Below are positions 1 through 5,321 of a stretch of DNA of 5,830 nt, piece by piece; position 1 is the first letter of the stretch, and every line of letters begins with the position of its first letter. This DNA comes from Flavobacteriaceae bacterium (lineage in GTDB: Bacteria > Bacteroidota > Bacteroidia > Flavobacteriales > Flavobacteriaceae): assembly GCA_947461915.1 (NCBI GenBank), contig CANHNG010000130.1, positions 1-5,830 on the forward strand. Reading direction: 5' to 3'. The notes beneath the pieces were generated by a model. The model searched no databases and had not been told where the DNA came from. It saw nothing but the letters and a program-made list of their open reading frames with translations. A program made the position numbers and the translations under genes.

Positions 1-7
1 AAAAATT

Positions 8-42
8 AAATCCGCCTCTATTAATAAAATAGAGGCGGATTT
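8..42 (+). terminator. Strong intrinsic terminator, possibly bidirectional
   Basis: A perfect 13-bp inverted repeat pairs 8-20 with 30-42. It has a GC-rich core (tccgcctct / agaggcgga) and a 9-nt loop (21-29). On the plus strand the T-run lies at 40-46, which fits the end of a plus-strand gene lying off the left edge. The other side is also A-rich (1-10), so the minus-strand transcript would have a U-rich tail as well and the hairpin may stop transcription from both sides. Confidence 0.85.
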
Positions 43-102
43 TTTTGTTTAATTTCTAAAAATAGCTAGCCTAAAATTCGTAGATAATTTGGAATTTAAC
101 AT

Positions 103-131
103 AAAAAAAGCTGCGATATACGCAACTTTTT
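103..131 (-). terminator. Intrinsic terminator of the DUF4271-hemD unit
   Basis: An inverted repeat pairs 105-115 with 121-131 around a 5-nt loop (atata). The single irregular pair, 111 with 125, is C-A if transcribed on the plus strand but G-U in the minus-strand RNA, so the stem is complete only for minus-strand transcription. The minus-strand RNA then runs into a U-tract (109 down to 103). It lies 27 nt beyond the hemD stop codon. Confidence 0.75.
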
Positions 132-157
132 AATATTGTATAATTTTATTCAAAAGC

Positions 158-916
158 TTATTTTCCTTTATTGGCTTCTACAATATATTTTTCTAGTGCC
201 ATTGTCATTGAAGGTGTTTCTGGTGTTGGAGCAAGAATATCAATTCTCAAACCATGATCCAATGCCTCTTTTTGGGTTGTGCTACCGAAAACCGCGATTC
301 TGGTATTGTTTTGTTCGAAATCAGGAAAGTTCATAAATAGTGATTTTATCCCAGTTGGACTAAAAAACGCTAATACATCGTAATATACATCTGCCAAATC
401 AGACAAATCACTCATTACTGTTTTGTAAAAAACGGCTTGAGTCCAATCTACTTTTAAATTATTAAGAGTGATTGGCGCATCTGCATTCAATTGATCCGAA
501 GCGGGTAACAAGAATTTTTCGTCCTTGTATTTCTTAATAAGTGGAGATAAATCGGCAAAATCTTTAGAACCAACATAAATTTTACGTTTTCTATACACTA
601 CGTATTTTTGTAGGTAAAAGGCAATTGCTTCAGATTGACAGAAATATTTCAATCCTTCAGGAACTTTATAACGCATTTCATCAGCTACTCTAAAGAAATG
701 GTCCACAGCATTTTTACTCGTTAAAATAATAGCAGTGAAATTGTGTAAATCAATTTTTTGAAGTCTAATCTCTTTAGCATTTACTCCCTCTACGTGAATA
801 AAAGGTCTGAAATCAATTTTTACTTTATGTTTTTGTTGAAGATCAAAGTAAGGAGAGTTCTCCACTTTGGGCTCGGGCTGTGACACCAAAATCGTTTTCA
901 CTTTCATATTTGACAT
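158..916 (-). CDS. hemD: Uroporphyrinogen-III synthase (HemD)
   Basis: A 252-residue cytosolic enzyme expected to cyclise hydroxymethylbilane to uroporphyrinogen III with inversion of ring D, the branch-point step to haem, sirohaem and cobalamin. The length fits the family. Visible HemD-type segments are VSQPEP (11-16) at the start of domain 1, ILTSKNAVDHFF (64-75), FYKTV (163-167), FFSPTGIKSLF (184-194), and a C-terminal block FGSTTQKEALDHG (210-222) followed by LAPTPETPSMTMAL (228-241). HemD is poorly conserved in sequence, so the call rests on the ordered motifs. The start at 916 follows the upstream stop by 3 nt. Met4 (ATG at 907) is an equally plausible start that removes only three residues. 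It is the distal gene of a two-gene minus-strand unit, probably translated by coupling to DUF4271, and is followed by a terminator hairpin. No other tetrapyrrole genes lie in the window. Confidence 0.88.
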   Translation of the reverse strand: MSNMKVKTILVSQPEPKVENSPYFDLQQKHKVKIDFRPFIHVEGVNAKEIRLQKIDLHNFTAIILTSKNAVDHFFRVADEMRYKVPEGLKYFCQSEAIAFYLQKYVVYRKRKIYVGSKDFADLSPLIKKYKDEKFLLPASDQLNADAPITLNNLKVDWTQAVFYKTVMSDLSDLADVYYDVLAFFSPTGIKSLFMNFPDFEQNNTRIAVFGSTTQKEALDHGLRIDILAPTPETPSMTMALEKYIVEANKGK

Positions 917-919
917 TTT

Positions 920-1591
920 CTAAGCTATACTTTTCGTAAACCAATAATACATGAAATAATACGGTGCTATTTCGAGTGCACAAAGATACAAAATAAAATA
1001 AAACAACTTACTGAATATTAAATTTTGATAATTTTTCACTGAAACAAAATAAACGAACGTGTTTATGGTCAGTATAATACCAATTATCAATAGGGGAATG
1101 CTTCTTGAGATGTTGTCGTAATAGAACAATATGACATTGATTGGTAATATAAACAATCCAATATAGGTTCTATAAATGACTTTTTGTAGGTTAAAATGTT
1201 CGATGAATTCGTCAATGTTGAATGCGGTAGCAATTATTTTTTCAATTAAGAACTTGGACATTACAAAATAAAACAGAAAAGTGATGATCTGAATGTAGAG
1301 AATCCAATCTGTTTTTGAACCATAACCAAAATGACTCAGCGAAAGCTGAATGAAAAAGGCAAAAGATATAATTTGTACCAAAAAAAGCGCAATAGTAAAA
1401 CCACTCATGAGATGGCTACTGTCTTTATAAACGCTAGTGTATTTATCCGAATAAATCAATTTTGTAAAATCGGCGAAACGATTCTCAAAAACAGATTTTG
1501 TTAATGCAATGGTAGCAAATGACAACACGAAAAGGAACGTTGCCCAATCTTTATTCTCAATTATCCTCGGATGAAGTACATTTTCAATCAT
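920..1591 (-). CDS. DUF4271 multi-pass membrane protein
   Basis: A 223-residue integral membrane protein of unknown function. I place it in DUF4271 from its architecture, its C-terminal ALEIAPYYFMYYWF block (205-218) and its position directly upstream of a Bacteroidota hemD; this is recognition, not a search result. Hydrophobic segments at about 17-31, 63-85, 95-118, 140-158, 165-184 and 193-218 suggest six inner-membrane helices. A charged stretch (122-139) containing NIDEFIEHF lies between helices 3 and 4. No catalytic motif is visible. The start is firm: an in-frame TAA lies five codons upstream and the next Met is residue 62, beyond the first helix. It is the only complete gene here ending in TAG; the others end in TAA. 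The stop is followed by AAA and then the hemD ATG in the same frame. A role in membrane or haem metabolism could be guessed from the neighbour but is not shown. Confidence 0.8.
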   Translation of the reverse strand: MIENVLHPRIIENKDWATFLFVLSFATIALTKSVFENRFADFTKLIYSDKYTSVYKDSSHLMSGFTIALFLVQIISFAFFIQLSLSHFGYGSKTDWILYIQIITFLFYFVMSKFLIEKIIATAFNIDEFIEHFNLQKVIYRTYIGLFILPINVILFYYDNISRSIPLLIIGIILTINTFVYFVSVKNYQNLIFSKLFYFILYLCALEIAPYYFMYYWFTKSIA

Positions 1592-1598
1592 AACGGTG

Positions 1599-1606
1599 CA
1601 AAATTA
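1599..1606 (-). promoter_or_regulatory. Bacteroidota-type -7 box for DUF4271-hemD
   Basis: On the minus strand the octamer reads TAATTTTG, matching the TAnnTTTG consensus of Bacteroidota primary sigma factors, and is followed by C. No TTG lies 17-23 nt upstream, so the -33 element is missing or degenerate. Only 7 nt separate the box from the ATG at 1591, so the predicted mRNA leader is just a few nucleotides. The box also contains an in-frame TAA relative to the gene. Confidence 0.55.
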
Positions 1607-1642
1607 CTGATTTTTTATTTCATTCTTTTTATTATAATTTTA

Positions 1643-1676
1643 TTGTGGATGAAATGGCTTAAAAAGTTTACTTTTG
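1643..1676 (+). promoter_or_regulatory. Promoter of the glycosyltransferase-pyrC-DUF4296 operon
   Basis: A TTG at 1643-1645 (-33 element) and TACTTTTG at 1669-1676 (-7 element, TAnnTTTG) are separated by 23 nt, at the long end of the range known for Flavobacterium. The -7 box ends 19 nt before the ATG, leaving a short A-rich leader (acaagaaat) typical of Bacteroidota translation starts. This is the only one of the four candidate promoters here with both elements recognisable. Confidence 0.6.
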
Positions 1677-1695
1677 CGTTGAAATTACAAGAAAT

Positions 1696-2421
1696 ATGAA
1701 TGATAGTATTGTTATAATTCCAACCTATAACGAAATTGAAAATATAGAAAGCATCATTCGGTCCGTGCTATCACAGCATAAGCCTTTTCATGTTCTTGTC
1801 ATTGATGATAATTCGCCAGACCATACCGCAGATAAAGTAGTCATGCTGCAATCGGAATTTGGAGGTAGATTATTTTTAGAAAAAAGAGCCGGAAAACAAG
1901 GTTTGGGAACCGCTTATGTACATGGTTTTAAATGGGCCTTAGAGCAAAACTACGATTTTGTCTTTGAGATGGATGCCGATTTTTCGCACAATCCTAACGA
2001 CTTGGAAAAATTGTATGAAGCCTGTCACTTTGGAGGAGCTGATTTAGCCATTGGGTCTCGTTATGTTACGGGAGTAAATGTCGTGAACTGGCCTTTAAAT
2101 AGGGTGTTAATGTCTTATTTCGCGTCGGTTTATGTACGACTTGTTACAGGAATGAAAATACATGATGCCACGGCAGGTTTTATTTGTTACAAGAGAAAAG
2201 TTTTGGAAAAAATTAATTTGGACAAAATAAAATTCGTTGGGTATGCTTTTCAAATTGAAATGAAATACCGGACCTTTTGCAAAAATTTTAATATTGTTGA
2301 GGTACCCATTATTTTCACCGACAGAACAAAAGGACAATCTAAAATGAGCACCGCTATTTTTCAAGAAGCCGTTTTAGGAGTTGTCGCACTCCGGCTAAAA
2401 AATTTAGTCAATACCTTATAA
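1696..2421 (+). CDS. DPM1-like polyprenyl-phosphate mannosyltransferase (GT2)
   Basis: A 241-residue family 2 glycosyltransferase of the dolichol/polyprenol-phosphate mannose synthase type, predicted to move a sugar (mannose in characterised relatives) from a nucleotide sugar to a polyprenyl phosphate at the cytoplasmic face of the membrane. The GT-A fold signatures occur in order: IIPTYNE (7-13) and VIDDNSPD (35-42) for nucleotide binding, KRAGKQGLGTAY (63-74), the metal-binding DADFSHNP (93-100; Asp93 and Asp95), GSRYV (120-124), DATAGF (157-162), and the acceptor-loop FTDRTKGQSKM (207-217). No convincing transmembrane helix follows the catalytic domain, so it resembles the soluble DPM1 form rather than the membrane-tailed bacterial enzymes. 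It is the first gene of a three-gene operon; pyrC starts 16 nt after its stop. The real sugar donor and acceptor cannot be read from the sequence. Confidence 0.88.
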   Translation: MNDSIVIIPTYNEIENIESIIRSVLSQHKPFHVLVIDDNSPDHTADKVVMLQSEFGGRLFLEKRAGKQGLGTAYVHGFKWALEQNYDFVFEMDADFSHNPNDLEKLYEACHFGGADLAIGSRYVTGVNVVNWPLNRVLMSYFASVYVRLVTGMKIHDATAGFICYKRKVLEKINLDKIKFVGYAFQIEMKYRTFCKNFNIVEVPIIFTDRTKGQSKMSTAIFQEAVLGVVALRLKNLVNTL

Positions 2422-2437
2422 TTAAAGAAAAGATATA

Positions 2438-3778
2438 ATGAACAGGGTTTTAATAAAGAATGCCAAAATAGTTAATGAAGGAACCATTTTCGAGGGGGAT
2501 GTGTTAATAGAAAATGATTTAATTGTTGAAATTTCGGAAAGCATTAGTGCCAAATCATCCCAATGTATTATTATTGATGCCGAAGGAAATTATTTAATAC
2601 CTGGAGTCATTGATGACCAAGTGCATTTTAGAGAGCCTGGATTGACGCACAAAGGCGATATAGAATCGGAATCAAAAGCAGCTGTTGCCGGTGGGATTAC
2701 TTCATTCATAGAACAACCCAACACGATTCCTAATGCGGTTACGCAGGAGATTCTAGAGCATAAATACCAAATTGCTTCCGAAAATTCTTATGCCAATTAT
2801 TCGTTTATGATGGGCGCCACAAATGATAATTTGGAAGAGGTTCTAAAAACAAACCCAAAGAATGTAGCCGGAATTAAAATATTTTTAGGCTCTTCGACGG
2901 GAAATATGTTGGTTGACAACGAAGCTGTTTTAGAACGAATATTTTCAAGTACCCCTATGCTTATTGCCGTACATTGTGAGGACGAAACGACCATAAAAAA
3001 CAATCTGGAAAAATACAAAGCTGAATTTGGTGATGCTATTCCTGTAACGGCGCACCATCTTATTCGTAGCGAAGAGGCCTGTTACATTTCTTCTTCCAAG
3101 GCCATTGCCCTAGCCAAAAAAACGGGCGCTAGGTTACATGTTTTCCACCTTTCAACAGCCAAGGAAATGGATTTGTTTACTAATAAAATCCCATTGGAAG
3201 ATAAAAAAATCACTGCTGAGGTATGTATTCATCATCTGTGGTTTACCAATGAAGATTATGCTACAAAAGGCAATTTAATAAAATGGAATCCTGCAGTCAA
3301 AACCGCCAATGATCGAAAAGTTTTGTGGGAAGCCTTGCTAGATGATAGAATCGACGTAATTGCCACGGATCATGCCCCTCACACCTTGGAAGAAAAAAAC
3401 CAATCCTACCTCAAAGCCCCTTCAGGAGGTCCTTTAGTGCAACACGCAGTAGTAGCTATGTTTGAAGCGTACCACCAAGGCAAAATAACCATAGAAAAAA
3501 TAGTCGAAAAAATGTGCCACAATCCTGCCAAAATTTTCAAAATTGAAAAGCGGGGTTTTATCAAAGAAGGATATTATGCAGATTTGGTTATTGTAAATAC
3601 AGGATTGCCTTGGAGTGTAAAAAAAGAAAATATTTTAGCAAAATGTGGATGGTCGCCATTTGAGGGCTTTACCTTTAAATCAAGAATCACACACACCATT
3701 GTAAACGGACAGTTAGTGTATGCTTCTTTTAAAGTAAAAAATATTCGTGCAGGAAAACGGTTGTTGTTTAACAGATAA
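2438..3778 (+). CDS. pyrC: Dihydroorotase (amidohydrolase superfamily)
   Basis: A 446-residue metal-dependent amidohydrolase that should interconvert N-carbamoyl-L-aspartate and dihydroorotate, the third step of de novo pyrimidine synthesis. The N-terminal beta part (1-52) and C-terminal strands (about 376-430) flank a TIM barrel. Recognisable sites are D60-Q61-V62-H63-F64-R65 followed by EPG, PNT (94-96) for substrate binding, K147 in GIKIFLG (likely the carboxylated bridging lysine, as in CAD), H179 in AVHCED, H237 in HVFHLST, D311 in ATDHAPH, and GWSPFEG (404-410). The first His of the usual HxH pair is Gln61, and the usual NPPLR-like substrate motif reads NPAVKT (284-289). I recall the same DDQVHFREPG in other Bacteroidota dihydroorotases, so this looks like a lineage form, not a broken enzyme. 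The start at 2438 follows an A-rich leader (aaagaaaaga), and DUF4296 starts 9 nt after the stop. Hydantoinase or allantoinase is less likely because of the FREPG and TDHAPH motifs. Confidence 0.92.
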   Translation: MNRVLIKNAKIVNEGTIFEGDVLIENDLIVEISESISAKSSQCIIIDAEGNYLIPGVIDDQVHFREPGLTHKGDIESESKAAVAGGITSFIEQPNTIPNAVTQEILEHKYQIASENSYANYSFMMGATNDNLEEVLKTNPKNVAGIKIFLGSSTGNMLVDNEAVLERIFSSTPMLIAVHCEDETTIKNNLEKYKAEFGDAIPVTAHHLIRSEEACYISSSKAIALAKKTGARLHVFHLSTAKEMDLFTNKIPLEDKKITAEVCIHHLWFTNEDYATKGNLIKWNPAVKTANDRKVLWEALLDDRIDVIATDHAPHTLEEKNQSYLKAPSGGPLVQHAVVAMFEAYHQGKITIEKIVEKMCHNPAKIFKIEKRGFIKEGYYADLVIVNTGLPWSVKKENILAKCGWSPFEGFTFKSRITHTIVNGQLVYASFKVKNIRAGKRLLFNR

Positions 3779-3787
3779 TAGTATGAA

Positions 3788-4177
3788 ATGAAAAAAGGAG
3801 TGCTATTTATTATTCTTATAAGCTTGATTTTAAGCTGTAAAGAAGAAGTCATAAAAAAACCAGAAAACCTTATAGAAAAGGAAGTTATGGTTGATGTTAT
3901 GTATGACTTAGCCCTTTTGGAAGCCATAAAATATCAAAGTACCAACGCTCTCGAAACCCATAAAATAAACCCAGACGAATACATTTATAAAAAGTACAAA
4001 ATTGACAGCGCTCAATTTGTTCAAAGTAATATGTATTATGCATCTGATTATAAGGAGTACAAGAATATGTATGACCAGATTAATTCGAGATTGGCAAAAA
4101 ACAAATCCTTGCTAGAAGAAGCTATTAAGAATGAAAAGGATAAAGCACTATTATTAAAAAAGGAAAGTAAAAAATAA
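3788..4177 (+). CDS. DUF4296 lipoprotein
   Basis: A 129-residue predicted lipoprotein of unknown function. Residues 1-16 form a signal peptide: a Lys-Lys n-region, a hydrophobic core (GVLFIILISLIL), and a lipobox ending ILS-C with Cys17 as the lipidated residue. Cys17 is followed by Lys-Glu-Glu, which matches the K-(D/E)2 pattern reported as a lipoprotein surface-export signal in Capnocytophaga. The mature part fits DUF4296 as I know it: a proline (P25), an amphipathic VMVDVMYDLALLEAI stretch (about 33-47), then YIYKKYKIDSAQFVQSNMYYASD (65-87). The C-terminus (about 88-129) is Lys/Glu-rich, probably a coiled helix. The gene is last in the operon, 9 nt after pyrC. An ATG at 3783 is out of frame and hits a stop after two codons, so 3788 is the start. 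No enzymatic motif is visible. Confidence 0.8.
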   Translation: MKKGVLFIILISLILSCKEEVIKKPENLIEKEVMVDVMYDLALLEAIKYQSTNALETHKINPDEYIYKKYKIDSAQFVQSNMYYASDYKEYKNMYDQINSRLAKNKSLLEEAIKNEKDKALLLKKESKK

Positions 4178-4178
4178 G

Positions 4179-4214
4179 TCCAATTCATTGACTAAGTTTA
4201 TTCTAGTAATTGGA
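4179..4214. terminator. Possible weak shared terminator between convergent genes
   Basis: An inverted repeat TCCAATT (4179-4185) / AATTGGA (4208-4214) fills the 38-nt gap between two convergent stop codons. An inner ACTA/TAGT pair (4191-4194 / 4204-4207) could extend the stem past a 5-nt bulge. There is no clean T-run on the plus strand. The minus-strand transcript continues into a U-rich stretch (about 4177 to 4170), so it fits better as the terminator of the epimerase gene. The stem is AT-rich and short. Confidence 0.35.
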
Positions 4215-4215
4215 A

Positions 4216-5205
4216 TTATAACTTTGAAATATCCTTTATATAGTGGTGAATGTCCAAAAATCCGGTGTCTAAAGTGCTACTTATTTTCTCATTTGAATAC
4301 CAATTTTTGGCATATGATGCCTTGGCGGTAGCCCGATCCAACTTCCTTTTTTGTCCAAAAACATTCGAAATAAACCAATCTATTTTGTAGGATAGATTCA
4401 TTAACAGTGGGTTTGCATGAATGTAGGGTCTTTTTACATTCAAGGAATCTGCAATTGCGTTCAGCAAATCTCGAAAAATAAGATTCTCTGCAATGAGGGT
4501 AAATCGTTCGTTTGAATATTCATTTTTCATCAATTGTATGGTAATCCGAACCACATCAGGAACTGCGATGAATCCAGTTACTCCTTTGGTGTAAAACGGC
4601 AGGCCATTCGCCACTTTCTTGAAAAGTATTCCGCTTCCTTGTTCCAAAAAGCCAGGGCCAATGATAATTCCCGGATTTACTATCACCGTATCTAAACCTT
4701 CCTGTTGCCCGCGCCAAATTTCCATTTCGGCACCATATTTAGAAATTGCATAATCGCTATGTTGCTTCTCAGGATTCCATTCGGCTTCTTCGGTAATAAT
4801 TGCTTCATTCCCTTTCAAGTCCCCAAGAGCGGCAATTGAACTTACATAACAGAGTTTTTTCACGGTTTTAGCAACACAATAATTGACGATATTGGCTGTT
4901 CCTTCGATGTTTGTTTTTCGAAGTAAATCTTCATCTTTTGGGTCAAACGAAATCAGGGCAGCACAATGATACACATATTTCACATTTTCGAAAGCCATTT
5001 CCAAAGAAGGAATATTAGTAATATCGGCCTTAACCCATTCTATTTTTTCAAATAGCGATTCTTTTTTATAGCGTAAAAAAAGGGCTTTCGTTTTTTGAAT
5101 GGAGGTTATATTTCGATAAATAGCACGAACCGTGTCTCCATTTTCAACCAAATGAAGGAGTAAATGCGCACCGACTAATCCTGTTCCTCCCGTGACTAAA
5201 ACCAT
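4216..5205 (-). CDS. Extended-SDR NAD(P)-dependent epimerase/reductase
   Basis: A 329-residue Rossmann-fold oxidoreductase of the extended short-chain dehydrogenase family, close in style to NAD-dependent epimerase/dehydratase and dihydroflavonol-4-reductase-like proteins. It begins directly in the cofactor site: TGGTGLVG (5-12) is the TGxxGxxG motif. ADI (60-62) is the adenine-contact Asp region, YHCAA (79-83) and TNIEGT (98-103) follow, and the catalytic residues are Ser122/Ser123 in YVSSIAALG and Tyr152-x3-Lys156 in YAISKYG. NPG (177-179) marks the post-catalytic loop. The C-terminal substrate lobe (about 180-329) shows no specificity signature that I recognise, so a sugar, sterol-like or flavonol-like substrate cannot be chosen. 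The start is unambiguous: the glycine motif starts at residue 5, no start codon lies between it and an upstream in-frame TAG, and the next Met is residue 70. It is monocistronic, divergent from tyrS and convergent with DUF4296. Confidence 0.87.
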   Translation of the reverse strand: MVLVTGGTGLVGAHLLLHLVENGDTVRAIYRNITSIQKTKALFLRYKKESLFEKIEWVKADITNIPSLEMAFENVKYVYHCAALISFDPKDEDLLRKTNIEGTANIVNYCVAKTVKKLCYVSSIAALGDLKGNEAIITEEAEWNPEKQHSDYAISKYGAEMEIWRGQQEGLDTVIVNPGIIIGPGFLEQGSGILFKKVANGLPFYTKGVTGFIAVPDVVRITIQLMKNEYSNERFTLIAENLIFRDLLNAIADSLNVKRPYIHANPLLMNLSYKIDWFISNVFGQKRKLDRATAKASYAKNWYSNEKISSTLDTGFLDIHHYIKDISKL

Positions 5206-5210
5206 AAAAG

Positions 5211-5218
5211 CAAAATTA
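5211..5218 (-). promoter_or_regulatory. -7 box for the epimerase gene
   Basis: The minus-strand octamer TAATTTTG, followed by C, is identical to the one upstream of DUF4271 and fits TAnnTTTG. It ends 5 nt before the ATG, so transcription would begin almost at the start codon. No TTG lies 17-23 nt upstream. The box overlaps the first unit of a heptamer repeat array. Confidence 0.5.
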
Positions 5219-5248
5219 CGAATTACGTACTATGAATTACGAATTATT
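5214..5248. repeat. Heptamer tandem repeat (AATTACG units)
   Basis: Five consecutive 7-bp units: aattacg, aattacg, tactatg, aattacg, aattatt. Three are identical, the third is diverged, and the last is partly degraded. The same data appear as a 12-bp direct repeat (aattacgaatta at 5214-5225 and 5235-5246). The array lies between the divergent epimerase and tyrS genes and overlaps the epimerase -7 box. I recall similar AATTACG runs as common intergenic sequence in Flavobacterium, but cannot check that here. Confidence 0.75.
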
Positions 5249-5252
5249 TTCT

Positions 5253-5284
5253 CAAATTACCGAATCAACAAATTACCGAATCAA
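5253..5284. repeat. Perfect 16-bp tandem duplication
   Basis: The unit caaattaccgaatcaa occurs twice back to back without mismatch (5253-5268 and 5269-5284). The core attaccgaat resembles the neighbouring AATTACG heptamers, so both arrays may share an origin. The second copy ends 11 nt before the tyrS -7 box and covers the place where its -33 element would be expected. It could be slippage-generated filler or a duplicated regulator site. Confidence 0.85.
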
Positions 5285-5295
5285 TATTTAAATTT

Positions 5296-5303
5296 TATCT
5301 TTG
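5296..5303 (+). promoter_or_regulatory. -7 box for tyrS
   Basis: TATCTTTG, followed by C, matches TAnnTTTG and ends 18 nt before the tyrS ATG. No TTG lies at the expected -33 position, which falls inside the 16-bp tandem duplication. The leader that follows is A/T-rich (taataattaaa), as is usual for Bacteroidota starts. Confidence 0.5.
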
Positions 5304-5321
5304 CCCAAATTAATAATTAAA

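Noticed and set aside
103..131. This hairpin read as a plus-strand terminator
   Set aside because: On the plus strand the stem has a C-A mismatch and no plus-strand gene ends nearby except one already served by the hairpin at 8-42; the minus-strand reading gives a complete stem and U-tract after hemD.
136..336. Plus-strand open frame of 66 codons
   Set aside because: It lies opposite the 3' end of hemD, runs through the hemD terminator side, has no family resemblance and no promoter box; it is an antisense shadow.
2107..2364. Minus-strand open frame of 85 codons inside the glycosyltransferase
   Set aside because: It is fully antisense to conserved GT2 motifs (DATAGF, FTDRTKGQSKM) and its translation has no recognisable domain.
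2797..3018. Minus-strand open frame of 73 codons inside pyrC
   Set aside because: It is antisense to the K147/H179 active-site region of dihydroorotase; its openness follows from the real gene's codon pattern.
2438..3778. Dihydroorotase as a decayed or inactive copy because of Gln61
   Set aside because: The frame is intact, the length is normal, all other metal and substrate residues are present, and I recall the same substitution in other Bacteroidota enzymes.
3783..3791. ATG-AAA-TGA mini-frame overlapping the DUF4296 start
   Set aside because: Two codons only, and such overlaps arise easily in A-rich leaders; it could affect initiation, but nothing in the sequence supports a leader peptide.
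3574..3927. Minus-strand open frame of 117 codons across the pyrC/DUF4296 junction
   Set aside because: It overlaps the ends of two well-supported plus-strand genes and has no domain or upstream promoter box of its own.
5214..5284. CRISPR-like array
   Set aside because: The units are 7 and 16 bp and directly abutting, without spacers, and no cas genes are present; they are simple tandem repeats.
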